From positions 16,639,792 through 16,703,791 of the forward strand of contig NC_079511.1 in NCBI RefSeq assembly GCF_000801105.2: a stretch of DNA of 64,000 bases, given 5' to 3'. Positions within the stretch are counted from its first letter, which is position 1; every line of letters starts with the position of its first letter. This DNA is from Raphanus sativus (Eukaryota > Streptophyta > Magnoliopsida > Brassicales > Brassicaceae). The notes below the pieces were generated by a model. That model was given only the letters and a program-made list of their open reading frames with translations, made no database searches and was not told the DNA's origin. A program made the translations under genes and the position numbers. This document shows, piece after piece, positions 1 through 11,992 of the stretch.

Positions 1-1176
1 AATTAACAACAGGATGTTTCGCGAGTGCAAGAGCAGTTGCCTTTGCTAGTAGTGCCGTCATTGTCACTCCTTTCGACTTAATCTACAAGCAAAAAAAAAA
101 CCAATAACACTTGCAGGTTGGAACAAGCGCACGCTTCTAATGCAAAATCATATATACTTTTTAAGTTATCATTATCTATCTGACCATATTTTTAAACCTT
201 ACACGAAACATTACATATCAGTGAAAACCGGTTCCCTAACTCTAAACCCTTAAGCTCCAATTATACTATTCATCCCAAAGTTGAAACCTTTTTCAAAAAA
301 GAATAAATGATTTTCTGTCAAAAAAAAAAAAGAAGAAGTAACCTTCTTGTAGAGAGCATCAAGAGCATCGGTGTTGATAGTGTATCCGACTCTAAAAGTA
401 GGAACGGACAAGCTCTCAAGCATGTTCCTGCTCACGGCGCCTTGCATTGTGGTGAATGGAACCACGGAGCCGAGCTCAACACCAGCAGCAGGAGTCATAG
501 CCTCAGTTTTAACAGGTGGAGCAGCAGCAGAAGCTACAGCGGCTTCAACATCTTTAGCCACAATCCTTCCCATAGGCCCACTTCCCACTAAACCAGCCAA
601 CTCCACTTTCAACTCCTTGGCTAGCTTCTTCGCGTAAGGAGAAGCCACCACTCTCTTCCCTCCTTCAGACGCCGGATGCACCGCAGAAGCAGACACAGAC
701 ACGACTTTCGGCGGAGGAACCGAAACCTTGTCTTCAACAACAACAACCGGAGGTGGAGAAGGAGGAGAAGTGGCTCCTCCACCACCACCACCGGAAGCTT
801 TAGCCCTAGCGTCGGCGATTTCATCCTGAGTCTCAGCTAACAAGGCAATGGCGGATCCGACGGGAGCGACACCGCCTTCTTCGACCATGATGGCGGCGAG
901 ATAACCGTCGTAGAAAGTCTCGACGTCCATATCGGCCTTGTCGGATTCGACGACCACAACGCTCTCTCCTTTGTTGAGCTTGTCGCCTTCGGATTTGACC
1001 CAGGATACTATTTTGCCTTCGGTCATGGTGGAGCTGAGAGCAGGCATGAAGATCTCTCGGATCTTCGCTCGGACGGTGACGATTCGTGGCTTGTTAACAT
1101 GGAAATGAGGAGAGGAGGAGGATCGGGTTCTGCAAGTGGAAGAAGGAAGGAATGACGTGTTGAGAAGACGAGACAT
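1..1176 (-). CDS. EMB3003: Plastid pyruvate dehydrogenase complex E2 (dihydrolipoamide acetyltransferase), 5' part, EMB3003-like
   Basis: E2 transfers acetyl groups from lipoyl-lysine to CoA in the plastid pyruvate dehydrogenase complex, which feeds fatty-acid synthesis. Exon 1 is 343-1176 (278 codons, phase 0). The intron is 83-342, with GT at 342-341 and AG at 84-83. Exon 2 runs from 82 off the window edge. I start at ATG 1176; the open frame continues 5 codons upstream only through a GTG. Domain order: Ser/Arg-rich transit peptide (about residues 1-45); lipoyl domain with the lipoylation motif VESDKADMDVET (about 80-90); Gly/Pro linker; peripheral-subunit-binding domain (SPYAKKLAKELKVEL ... 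GPMGRI); start of the catalytic domain (VPFTTMQGAVSRNM). Exon 2 continues the catalytic domain (GVTMTALLAKA). The match to my recollection of Arabidopsis At1g34430 is close across all domains, more so than to its paralogue LTA2. The C-terminal catalytic residues lie outside the window. The frame is intact and looks functional. Confidence 0.95.
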
Positions 1177-1300
1177 GTTTTCGTGAATCACAATGCGAGT
1201 AGAGAGGAGAGATTGGATTTTATTTAAGGAGGGGAAGGGAAGTTGGAAGTTCCTCCTCGGAATTATCGAATTTGTTTACCGGTGACCACCCACTGTCACT
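1177..1300 (-). promoter_or_regulatory. Putative 5' UTR and core promoter of the EMB3003-like gene
   Basis: Read on the minus strand, a TATA-like TTAAATAAA lies at 1227-1219, about 45-50 bp upstream of the start codon, which would leave a very short leader. The flank is pyrimidine/purine-biased, as is common in plant leaders. The placement is a guess from spacing only. Confidence 0.35.
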
Positions 1301-4119
1301 CTTTACTCTTTTCTTATTCGTCACCCGCCTTTCTGGGTGTCTATTGGGCTTTTTCTAAGCCCATTAATATTCTCTTGTTTTAGTTTGTTTTCTTTAACCT
1401 TATGGATTTCAGATACAAAGCCGGAGAGTAACAAACATGAGACCGAAAACCAGCAAATTTTTTTTAACTAAAACCAAGAGTCTTAACAGAATCCAAAGAT
1501 TCTCTACCAAAAGGGAAAAATATATAAAACAACTAGAGAAATTAGAAAGGAAGATCAACATCACAATTACAAAACACCCTATCTATAGAGACTATCAAAG
1601 AAAAAAAAATCAAATATAATCACCTAGAAAACCGAACTTTCTTTTGGACGAACTAAAGACAGCACCTCAATATAATGCTCTGGAAAAAAACCAGGATTCA
1701 CGAGGGAAAAACAACGATTAAACCATCCAAAAGCACATAACTAGCATCCATTTAACTTTCAATCATGATGAGGTCATAAGAGATGCGGAAAATCTCTTGT
1801 ATTGCCTTTTGATACAACACACTATATTAGACCAAGTAAGATTGAAGGATATGACATACCAACAATCAGAAATGATTTAACAAGTTTAAAGAAGATGATT
1901 TTTATTAAAAAGATTGAATGATTTGAAATGAAACACACAAGAGCTTAAATAGAAACAAGAAGCTATGCATGATCAGCGTAGGGAATGTAAAAAATAAACT
2001 AGGAAAAAAAAACACTTGCATGAACAGATAGAGAAACTTTTGTCTATGCATTGTATGGAAAGCTTCTTTGCATGCAAGAGAAATAAGTTTTCCATGCAAT
2101 CTAATATCTGATTTTGTCCATTTTCTTGGCAATCAAATAAACCTATTGTTTTGGATTCTTAATGAGCTTGTAACTTCATGAAAATGGGCTGGCATTGATA
2201 TTTAATTTCTTGGGCTCTTTCCCTGGGTTAAACAAAAGCTCAAACCTCATTTAAAAGGCCTCCATGTGCTGCCCCAAATCCAGTATGTTTTCTCGGTCCA
2301 CTTTCGTAGATCAATCCAATTAGACCTTAAAAATAACCATTAAACCAAACCGTGATCAATGGCTTAGTTGGTTCATGCCATGCTTTCATACCTTGGACTT
2401 TGATGCTGGTCAGGATCATATATCAAAACAACCACGATGTGAAGAAGAAAAGAGCCGAAGCCCCGAAGCTCGTCTTGCTTCAAATCAAGCCGAAGAAACC
2501 AAACCTAAACAACAATAGAACTTAAAGACCAATATAATCTATTTTGTTGCTAACGAAATCAATGAAAAACATAACTTCAACTTCGACGGGATCATCACGA
2601 GAAGCAACTAAAGAACACACAAGCAGGCCGGAATCATGGGTCACCAGCTAGAATGACACAGAGTTCCAACAACCCGCCGATAAACCATAGAAACCAAAAC
2701 ACAGAAAAAGCGGAGAAACATGTCTCACCAAGGTAATAATGATCGATGCACCACTAACATACTTCAATCAAAACTATAGTTTTGAAATCTAGATCTAAAT
2801 CCACTTTCCGAAAATTATCTAGTTACAACAAAAGAATAAGATAACATAGAAAAAAAAATAAGGAATGTGAAAACAATAAATCTTCTTCTCACATATATGG
2901 TAGAAGCTACACAGAGTCATATGCTCTCTTGTTTATAACCTTTTTGTTATTTTCTGGTTTGACATGTTAAATTAACATTTTTTTTTGTTTTTTTTCCATT
3001 CTACTATTTTAATTATAATTAATTTTACTATTTTAATGTGTAGACTTTTTTATTAAAATATATATCTCCAAAATTTATAAAAAGGACAATGAAATAAATA
3101 ATTGTTTAAGCTATTTTTGTTTGGTAAAAATGATTCAACTAATCACTAATAGATAGAAAAACATATAGTTAAACATTGAACTCCATTGCTTTCCTAAAAA
3201 AACATATATAATTAACTAATCTAAACAAATAGCAAACTCTCGTTGACTGAGGTATTTTAGATTTCATTTTAGTCAACATGTATTGTTGTATATAGGTCAT
3301 TTACTGTGATATCGAATGAGACAACATCATTTCAAAATTAGAATCTCTCAAGTTAAATACTTAAATCAAAGAGTGAATTGGTTGAAAATCCTAGAAGAAG
3401 TAACATATTAAGAAAATACCCATGACATCTAAATTGTGGAGATTCAAAATGATATAGTATATCCAAAATGACAAAATTGTCCTTTTGTCTATAAGAGAGA
3501 GATTTTTACTATGACTGGTGATAATAGGTTAGAAGGTAAAAGAATATAAATGTAATTGAAGAAATATAAACTGTTCGAAAATACAATCAAATCGGAAAAT
3601 GCTCGAAAGCAAGCTTAAAAAGCTTCACCTTACCGTTGAAAAGCTTTTTCATAATAAGAGTAGTGAAGAAGATATTCTGCTCGCTTATCAGCAACACAAG
3701 AGGACCCAACGTGGTGATATTGGTCTTGACTCTTGAGAGTCGCCCCTGCTATCCCCATCAGATCTTTGCGACAAAGAAACACTCGTTCTTCCTTATCGTT
3801 TTGTGGTTGTTGTCTCCACGGAGAACATTACTCAGAACTGGTACTTCGGTAACAACAAAGCAATGTTGATACCGACAAGAAAATCGGAGCCAGCAATTTG
3901 TTTTTATTTTTTTCGAAGTTTTGAATCATCAAAATCATGTGTTTAGTGATAGATTTATGTAATTGGACTATAAACAATACAAAATCACATAAAATTTGAT
4001 GATGGAGAAAATTGAAGCCGGCGGCCATGAAAACAGCTTGAGCTGTCGAAAACCCTAAAAAAAATTGGGGAAAGAAGATGAGTTATTTACATTTATGCCA
4101 CTCATTAAAGAAAATAAAA
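1301..4119. other. AT-rich intergenic DNA without a recognisable gene
   Basis: Open frames here are short, low-complexity and AT-biased. A stretch near 3660-3735 on the plus strand reads as about 25 codons of ordinary composition ending in TGA and could be an exon scrap, but nothing identifies it. No structural RNA or clear mobile element boundary was found. Confidence 0.6.
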
Positions 4120-4200
4120 ATAAAAAACAGTCTAACGTGTGATTCGAACCTGGGTTACGAGTTTGACAGTATCAACTTAAACCACCACACCAACGTAACT
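4120..4200 (-). mobile_element. Possible tRNA-derived SINE fragment
   Basis: On the minus strand a box-B-like GGTTCGAATC lies at 4150-4141. A box-A-like stretch (GGTGTGGTGGTTTAAG) lies about 30 bp upstream. The spacing fits an RNA polymerase III internal promoter of a tRNA-derived SINE. No cloverleaf can be folded, so it is not a tRNA gene. No target duplication or poly-A tail was located. Confidence 0.35.
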
Positions 4201-4287
4201 TATTCAAATATAGTTCGCACACTCTATAAGATAACCTCCCTTTATATCCAAAAAGGGTATTCAAGGAAATTTAGCGACAGATAATGA

Positions 4288-4414
4288 TGGTTTGTATTTA
4301 GCTAGGGAACTGAAATACAGGTTGGGTTATAATAAAATTTAGCTAGGAAAATAGTTTTGGTGGTTTGTATTTAGCTAGGGAACTGAAATACAGGTTGGGT
4401 TAAAATAAAATTTA
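4288..4414. repeat. 54-bp direct repeat, two copies (period 73)
   Basis: Copies at 4288-4341 and 4361-4414 differ at one base (53/54 identical) and are separated by 19 bp. This looks like a recent local duplication. A shorter phrase, TTAACCGGGTAACTCTTT, also recurs just downstream near 4493 and 4578. Confidence 0.85.
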
Positions 4415-5784
4415 TGTTGCTAAAGATAGTTGTGGAAATTTATTTAGAATTTTAGCATGTTTTATAATGTAAATATACGTTAAACAGATTTTTAACCGGG
4501 TAACTCTTTGTGTGGGGTTAACAACAGCTGCTAACGGTGTGTATGGACATATCACACAAGAGCAAGATCAAACATGTTATTAACCGGGTAACTCTTTTGT
4601 TATGTCACACTTATAATAGAAATGTGAACTGCTAAGACATTTTATATAGCCATATAATGTTTATAACGCCAAATCAGTTATTTAAAACCAAAAAATATAT
4701 TTGCACTAATCCAAAATGTTACTGTATTAAACAGTAAATAGGTTAGCAGAAAGTGGCGAAAGTTTTTATTTTTATTTTTATGTTAGCATGTTAACTAATT
4801 CAATAAAAGCTAAACATTCTAGTGACCGTTTAGCACTTTTACTGTGCATGTTTCTGTCTTAGTTTAAGAATTAAGGTGACCCGCTAAGATATTTTATACA
4901 ACGATATGCAAGACTTGGTAGTTAAAAAGGTTTTTATTATGCATTAAAACGAAGGAACACATAAGAAAGAAAAGGGTGATACCCACCCGAAAAAACGCCA
5001 AAAAACGTAGATATAACAAGTAGGCAGAGGTTGGGTGGCTAGAATCATAGGACTTGAACATTATCTTCATTCCGATCATGACTGCAGTTCTTTCGATCTC
5101 AAGGTCAATCGGGAGTGATGCATTTGTAGACATCAATACCAGCAACCGCATGGGCTTGAATTAGTAGAATATATGTGATATCAGAATCTAAATGGCTGTG
5201 GTTCTGGGGGACGATACAAGGTCTTTCAATGGCTAGGCCTTCAAATCTTTAGGACATGGTTGTTTCCCGGCTTGTCTCAGTTGGTAGGGAAACATTTCTG
5301 AAATGGGACGCAGTTCTTGGTGATCATCCCGTCTGTCCTGAGAGATGTGTTCCTAAGAGACGGGTTGGATTCTTCAGCATCCAAAGTATCCGACAACGGG
5401 ACCTAAGACAGCTATATGTGTTAGGAAAAATGTGAAAACAAAAGGAGGAGAATTGTGTTGAAAAATGTTCAGATTAGTCTTCCTGGTTGCGTTTACTCTA
5501 AAAGGTTTTTTAGTCTTCCTGGTTGCGTTTACTGTAACACAAGACAAATAACTAGAGAAAATAACTAGAGCAAATAATCTAATGGCCGTCCACCCGTAAC
5601 ATAGTTTTGTTAACTTAGATGAAAACTAAGCTAAGTTTATTAGTGGCCTTCTATTTACAACTATATATTGCTAACATGCGAATATCAACGAACAAAAAAC
5701 AATAAATTTGGTTAAAATAGTATTTATTTTAGTTTCACGCAGTTTGTAGTGTTATAATAACTTTTGTCGACAACTACAAATAAA

Positions 5785-5850
5785 TATCATTTAGTCCAGT
5801 GGCTAAAAGCTTTTAACATGTTTGGCAGCCCGGGATCAAAGCTCCACGAT
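5785..5850 (+). mobile_element. Possible tRNA-derived SINE fragment
   Basis: A box-A-like TAGTCCAGTGGCTA begins at 5792, and a degenerate box-B-like GGGATCAAAGCTCC lies at 5832-5845. The order and spacing are those of a polymerase III promoter in Brassicaceae SINEs. The boundaries are not defined, and the body downstream is diverged. Confidence 0.4.
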
Positions 5851-6021
5851 TGAATTTTTGGATTATTTTTGCTTTCCTTTTAGTGAAGGGTACGTCAGTA
5901 AATTTCATTTCGTCTTCAACCTTTAGGGTTGACGATTCTGAAACTCGAAAATACAGCCGCCTCTATCATTTTCGTCATTTTGCATTATCTTTCTCTTGTT
6001 TTAAGGTTAACTAAGGCAAAT

Positions 6022-6311
6022 CTCTAAAATAGCACTTTTTAATTTTTTGTCACAAAAATAGCACTCAAAAAATAAAATGACCAAAATAGCATTTTTTTGT
6101 TTTAAAATTTTTAAATTTTTTTTTTCTTATTTTTAAAAACACATTACTAAAACCTCACCCCTTAACTCTAAACCCTAAGTCGTAAATTAATGAACCCAAG
6201 GCTTATAAATGCATATTTACCCTTCAATAAAATTTATTTTGGTCATTTTCTTTCCTGTGATGCTATTTTTGTGACAAAAACTTGGTTTGGTGCTATTTTT
6301 GTCTTTTTCTC
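6022..6311. mobile_element. Foldback / MITE-like element, about 290 bp
   Basis: Imperfect inverted arms lie at about 6022-6068 and 6255-6311. Both contain AAAATAGCAC and TTTTTGTCACAAAAATAGCA in opposite orientation. The interior includes a telomere-like CTAAACCCTAA stretch. No coding capacity. A target duplication is not obvious, so superfamily assignment is open. Confidence 0.6.
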
Positions 6312-7923
6312 TTAAAACTAACAGAGCCTTTATATACTATTTGATTTTTGATGTAAAACGAGCAAAAACAAGTTTTTCGTGGTTTATGAGTTTTTAACCG
6401 AATTAAGGAAAATCGCAACGTTTCTTGACCGCGTAGCGTTTACTTGCTGCGTTTTCGGGGTCGGTGGCTGCGTTGTATAACCCTCAGGCCGACAGGTTTT
6501 TCGCCTGTAGCAAACATCTGAGGAGGAAGAAGAGGCGGAGGAGGAGGCCCTTCATCGCTATTATCCATCAGAAACTTGTGAAACACAGATTGAGTTTGAG
6601 AGTGATTTTATTATGCTCGATGTGAAGTATAGCCACAGTTAGAATGAACTGAATATAAGAAGGATGAATTGAGTGAATTTTGATATTCAAAATTAAAGAG
6701 TAAATAGGGAAGAGTATCGAAAAACATAAAAATTTCAACTTGCCTGACACAAGGAAATTACGTGTGGTAGTGAGTTATCAGAATATTTTTATTAGAAAAT
6801 AAATAAACCAGATTACAGCAATAATAGGTAACCGGTTGCTGATGATCATACTTGATCAGGATTAGAATGGTAAACATCTTACCTTCTGACAGCATCGAAA
6901 ACGTAGAAAGTGTATTCACCTAATTAGTGCATAAGTCTTGTGTAGACAGTGCAAATACTCTAAATCAAACTCATTAAAACCCTAAAACCATATTGATTTC
7001 ATCTCAGGTCTCTTATATTTTTCTTCTCCCTTATTTTCAAAACTCAAAATATTTTCTCTTCAAATCGATTTTATCAACTTTATAGTTGGGATTTTGTGGA
7101 TGAAATGAGTTTCATTCTGTTTAGAAAAAAAAACAATTTTGGAATGCAACCCTTCAATGTCTATTTTATAGTAGTGATGCGTCTATATACACATCAAAAA
7201 CACACGATATTCATGAACATTATTTTTCTCAGTGTGAGACTAAGAGGAATATAAGTTTTATTTGATAATTTTGTACACCATTGTTGGATGTAAGATGAAA
7301 TAAACAACATCATTTATTGTTTAATATAAACATTTTTAAGTGTTAGCTATTCACTGTCTAAAGATATATATATGATAAAATTCGTAGCTTTGAAAACATT
7401 GGGAAAGAAGTTTAAAATCTGAAATCGGATGTTGAAAGCTTGAGGGTAGGGGTGAGAGTGATCTGGATATCTGAGAAATTAAGGTATTCGGAATCCAAAT
7501 CTTTCGCATAAGTGGATTTAGTATCCAGATCTGTGGATTCCAGATATCCAGATTTTGAATATCTGTCAAATATTATATTATCCGCAAGTATCCGGATCCG
7601 TTAAAATAATATAATATTTTTTAAATACTAAAATTCTAAAAATAATACATAGATTAATATTTATAAATTATCAGACTAGCTTTTATGTATAAATATTAAT
7701 ATATCAAATATAATAATTAAAAAATAAAAATTTAATATATTTAAAAAATGCAGATCCAAATTTCTAGACTTAAAAGTCGAGATATCCGGATCTGGTTTTA
7801 GCAGATCCGAGATATAGTATCCTGATTCGAATCCGAACACCGACATATTCTATATTCTGGGCCGATCGGGGGAAGACCTCGGTTCGAGTCTGTATCCGGA
7901 ATAATAAGTTTTACTCTTACTTG

Positions 7924-8055
7924 AGGGGAGGTGATTCAAGGTTGAAAGAAGATGTTATTGGGACCAATTTTCATATGAACAAGGGGAAACTCATTATCAA
8001 AGATATGGTGGAGCACTTCAGTTCTCAGAAGAAACGAGAGGGAAAGAAGAGATAA
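7924..8055 (+). other. Possible exon fragment of an unrecognised gene
   Basis: This stretch reads as 43 codons ending in TAA at 8053, with balanced composition unlike its AT-rich surroundings (phrases KLIIKDMVEHFSSQ and a lysine-rich end). No splice partner or family was recognised. It may be a captured or decayed last exon. Confidence 0.25.
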
Positions 8056-8335
8056 TAGCTAACGAGTTGCATAGGAAAATTTGGAAAGAAATAATTTGTT
8101 TTGATGTTGCTTAATTTTTGGTATTGAAGAGATGTGACATATGTGAACATTTTGTTAACTGTTGTTATATACTATTTATACAGGTTGTAGTTTTGTACTT
8201 CATCTAAATTAGTATTTGTTAGTCAGATTTTTTGTCACCGGCAAAATTTTTTTTTTTGAATTTTTTGTATAAACTGGTATGAAACATTGTCTAAAAATGT
8301 ACAGTATATACCTCCTCCAAAACCAACACAGTTTT

Positions 8336-8611
8336 TCTAAGAGCATATCTAACTCACTTCTATTTTTGTCTCTATAATAAAATTTACTCATTTAGAGTCA
8401 AAGTCACTTCATTCCATCTCTATTTTTTTGTCTCTAGAAATTGCTATTTTTATTCTATTTATAGAGGAGGAAATAGCATTCATCTATATTCTACTCTATA
8501 TTTGGAGATCTCTATTTTAGAGAAATACATTGGAGTAAAATCTATCTCTATTATAGAGTTTCTCTATTTTAGAGGTAAAAATAGAAAAATACATAGGAGA
8601 TGGTCTAAGAG
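8336..8611. mobile_element. MITE-like element with TCTATTTTAGAG-type interior repeats
   Basis: The ends resemble each other in inverted orientation: CTAAGAGCATATCT on the left, and GAGATGGTCTAAGAG (reverse complement CTCTTAGACCATCTC) on the right. The interior repeats CTCTATTTT/AAAATAGAG words on both strands. This matches a class of short plant elements ending in AGAGCATCTCC-like termini. No TSD was fixed. Confidence 0.45.
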
Positions 8612-9232
8612 ATGGTATGGTACTTCTCTGAGCTTTAAACGGTTCATATCGAATATGGATAAATTTGACATTTGCTATAACCAAAAAAAATATCTGAAAA
8701 AATCCAAAATTGGCACCAGTTTTTGCTTTGATTCCTATTATTGTTCCAAAATAGTAAAATATAATCAATGTATTACTAGATTCTAACGGCCCTTTAAAGG
8801 GCGATTATATTTTTATTTTTATTTTTTGAGAAATTTATTTTTTATTTATTTTTGTTTTTTGTAGTCATATTATGTTTAATATATATATAATTTAATAAAA
8901 ATTTTGGTAACTATAAATATGTCATATTACATAATTATACACTTGTGACATATTCATTTCATAAATTATTTTTAAAATTTATTCATAAAGTTTGTAATAT
9001 ATTATATTTTCTTAATAATTACCTAACATAATTAGTCAAAAATATTTATACCCAAAAACCGTTTCAGAATCAACCCGAAAATCAAAGTCTCATACTCTGT
9101 TAGACCTTGCCTATATATTCTAACGGCTCTTATAGTGTTATATCTGAATACCAATATCAAATCCAACCGCACCGAAAACCGAACAATATTTTAGAAAAAT
9201 GTTTGGAAATTTTAATTTTTAATATTTTCTAG

Positions 9233-9256
9233 TATATATATATATATATATATATA
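9233..9256. repeat. TA dinucleotide microsatellite
   Basis: Twelve TA units without interruption. Confidence 0.95.
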
Positions 9257-10255
9257 AATTAGTTAATATAGTCTTCATTAACTATAAGTTAAATCACATT
9301 TAATAAATACTTTTAATAAATCTATTTTAAAACCCATTAAACTAAATGATTTTATATGAATATCAATTTCTATTAAAAGTCTACTTATAAAAATTAAATG
9401 TCATTAATTTATTAAAATGTAACATCAGTATTTATATTTTGAAACATCACATATATTCATCCCTAAATAATAATGTGATAGAACTTTATATTTGAAAACA
9501 TGTATATTTACTATGGGTTTATACAAACTGCATATAATTTATAGGCCTGTACATATACCCATTTATTAAATTTGAGTTTGTACACACTACATATAATTTA
9601 GAGAAATTGGGCTGTATGACGCTACAATAATGCATAATTAGGATGATAGACAATTACCCTAACTTTTCTATACACCAAAACAATTTTATGTAATATTGTT
9701 GTTTTGTCCTTAACCCTAACCGGCAAAACCTGCTGAAAAGAAAATTAAAAAACTTAATTTTAATTTTAGAAAGTAACTCGTGGCGCTATTAACATCACAT
9801 TATCTCTTTTAATTTTCTTTGGTAACTTTTGAGAAAGTGAAAAATTACCATTGATGATTTCACCTTCTTCCAACCCATCGATTTTCTCTCCATAGTCGTC
9901 ATTGTCGGCCTCCTTTGTGTTTCTTCGACTCCTCGAAGTGCGTTGGAAAGGTAAAATAGTCTCTGCTTGTGAAATTTGTTGCGAGAAGAGTTCGTAAGTG
10001 TGATCGACGTGAACGACCACCAGGGCCTCATCTCTTTCATATCGGCGATTAGGTTGAGATCTATTGCAATATTGTAAGATCTATTTTTTGTGCGATAGAT
10101 TATATTGTTTCAATATTTTTTCTCCTATTTTGAATAGATTCGGCCCTATTATATTCCAAGTTGATAAATCTAACCTACTGTTTCGGTTACATGCTCGATC
10201 TGGTAAGCTGAGGTAAACGAATTTGATTTAGGGTTGAAGAATCGTATCACAACTA

Positions 10256-10513
10256 CTCCCTCCGTTTCTATATAAGTGTCACTTTGACATTTTTCACACA
10301 GATTAAGAAAGTGACGGAAATATACGTAAGTTGTTATTAAATTACACTTCTTTGACCAATAGTATTTGAGACAAATAAAATTATTTATAAAATCAATGCA
10401 ATTTGCAATTAATTTTCAGCTGAAAGTAAGTTTAATTTGCATTGGAATTGTAAAGTGACACTTTTTGTATAACAAAAAAAAATAGAATGACACTTATTAT
10501 GAAATAGAGGGAG
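10256..10513. mobile_element. Stowaway (Tc1/mariner-type) MITE
   Basis: The element is 258 bp and is flanked by the TA dinucleotide at 10254-10255 and 10514-10515. The left end is CTCCCTCCGTTTC and the right end, reverse complemented, is CTCCCTCTATTTC. Both continue into TAAGTGTCA. These are the Stowaway terminus and the TA target duplication of the Tc1/mariner superfamily. It has no coding capacity and would need a transposase in trans. Confidence 0.88.
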
Positions 10514-10740
10514 TAAAATACTATTCAGTTTCCATTCCATCTGACGATATTTTTTGTTTCATATATATAAATTTATATTATATCAGATGGTACAATTCTA
10601 ATTGCATATGTATGCTATTTGGGATTGACACAACTAAACATTTAACCTAAGCATAAAGTAATTAATATACGAGTAGCCTATATTTATGCTGCAATTTTCT
10701 TCCAACTTGTAAACTAACGTGTATCTTCATTTTCATTTTG

Positions 10741-10954
10741 TTCTTCAGGTTTGTCATGGATGAGTTGGAAGGGTAATAATATTTCTGTACTATTTTATAA
10801 AATGAAATAGACTGTATTTCCTTCAAATTTGGCTCTTCTCTTATTTGTTCTTCAGGTTTATCATGGATGAGTTGGAAGGGTAATAATATTTCTCTACTAT
10901 TTTATAAAATGAAATAGACTGTCTTTCCTTCAAATTTGGTTCTTCTCTTATTTG
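10741..10954. repeat. Tandem duplication, two 107-bp units
   Basis: Units start at 10741 and 10848 (TTCTTCAGGTTT...) and differ at only a few positions. Each holds the short frame ATG-GAT-GAG-TTG-GAA-GGG-TAA. The high similarity implies a recent duplication in otherwise non-coding DNA. Confidence 0.85.
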
Positions 10955-11197
10955 CCATGTTTATTAATATATAATGTATTATTTAGTAAGTTGTGTTTCA
11001 TTAGATGCTTGAAAGAGAGGGTTCAATCATGTTTGTTGTTGTTCATGTTCTATTGATATGAATTTTGTATTGGTGTATACATGTGTTTTATATTAGTATG
11101 TATATGATTTTGTAAAGAGAAATAATATATTGAACGTAAGTGGAATAGAATTTATTATGAAATAAAATAAAACAGAATACAATGTGATGTTGAATGG
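10955..11197. other. AT-rich DNA at the target site of the Tat-like element
   Basis: No gene seen. This stretch and 30944 onward were contiguous before the insertion. Confidence 0.6.
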
Positions 11198-11202
11198 GAA
11201 TT

Positions 11203-11654
11203 GTAGAACCTAAAATCTACACTCAAGTATTTTGTAGTGTTTGTAAGTAAACTAGGGAAGTGACAAAAGATGTAGGCAACGATATCCTTAGAACACAACG
11301 ATGTAATCGGAACTCGGTAGACAAAAATGGACTTTTATTGATTAAGAGGTCAAGTACAAAGAATAGCTAAGAGATCAACTATAACAAGGAGGTCGATCGA
11401 GAATAAGATCTAAACAAAGTAAGAAAGATGTAAATGTGTGGTGTGCTCTCTCTCTAGGGTTTTCGCTGTCCTTTTAGCATTGATATCATCTCCCCTTTAT
11501 AGGCTCGACTCCGCTATTCTTCTAACTGCTTCCACGACCTTCTGGACTTCGGCGATCTCCTTTTCTACTTCGTTGACGTCGTTATGGGTCTCATCTTTTT
11601 ACGGCCCATTTTAAATATAGCCCATTTAGCTTATGTCAAAAATTGGGTCCAACA
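11203..11654 (-). repeat. 3' LTR of the Tat-like element
   Basis: This 452-bp LTR begins TGTAGAACC and ends GTCCAACA on the plus strand. It matches 30486-30938 throughout with about 3.5% substitutions by eye. It contains one TCGATCGA near 11395. Confidence 0.95.
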
Positions 11655-11679
11655 TTTGTCCCCCAGTCTCTTTTCTTTT
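11655..11679 (-). promoter_or_regulatory. Polypurine tract of the Tat-like element
   Basis: On the minus strand this purine-rich stretch ends AGACTGGGGGACAAA directly against the 3' LTR, as expected for the plus-strand primer. Confidence 0.8.
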
Positions 11680-11896
11680 GATCGAGATGGAAAGAGACGA
11701 TTCGGTTTACTCGGTTCGGGAATTGGTTGGATTTTCTTCGGTTTTCAATGTTTTAATTCGTCGGTTACTTTGCACCGCATAACGGTCGGGTGCGTGAATT
11801 TCTAGGGCGAAGGGGAGTTGATTGTGGCGGTTATAGCGCAGCCTAGGCAATTATTACGTTCCTCGGGAGCCGTGATATAGTGGTTTGAGGCTTCTC

Positions 11897-11905
11897 CTTA
11901 AATAG
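11897..11905 (+). promoter_or_regulatory. TATA-like box upstream of antisense gene 1
   Basis: CTTAAATAG lies 88 bp before the ATG at 11993. It is followed by a pyrimidine-rich leader (CTCTCTTTTTCACTTCC and TTTCTTTCTC), the usual look of a plant promoter and 5' UTR. This suggests that the antisense gene is transcribed from its own promoter inside the retrotransposon. Confidence 0.45.
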
Positions 11906-11992
11906 CGATAGAGCTTTGATCTCTCTTTTTCACTTCCGATCATCTTTCTTTCTCTTGCTCTCGCGATTTTTCTTTTTTGTTATCTTCACAAG

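Larger units (their letters stand above)
4415..10255. other. AT-rich intergenic DNA carrying small dispersed elements
   Basis: No host gene is supported across this stretch. The individual elements are listed separately. Also seen: a 22-23-bp direct repeat near 5475 and 5510 (TAGTCTTCCTGGTTGCG core), and a region near 7440-7860 rich in GGATATCC/GATCCGGAT words that may be the remnant of a repeat family. A reading frame at about 9766-10040 on the minus strand has mixed composition but no recognisable domain. Confidence 0.5.

Noticed and set aside
250..342. C-terminal extension of the EMB3003-like frame past the codons YKK
   Set aside because: The frame runs into a T-rich intron. A GT donor at 342-341 and the in-phase continuation of the conserved protein at 82-1 show that this is intron.
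4141..4195. tRNA gene
   Set aside because: Boxes A and B are recognisable, but acceptor and anticodon stems do not form, so it is better seen as a SINE remnant.
6150..6185. Telomere-like CTAAACCC repeats
   Set aside because: Only one or two degenerate units inside a foldback element, so not an interstitial telomere array.
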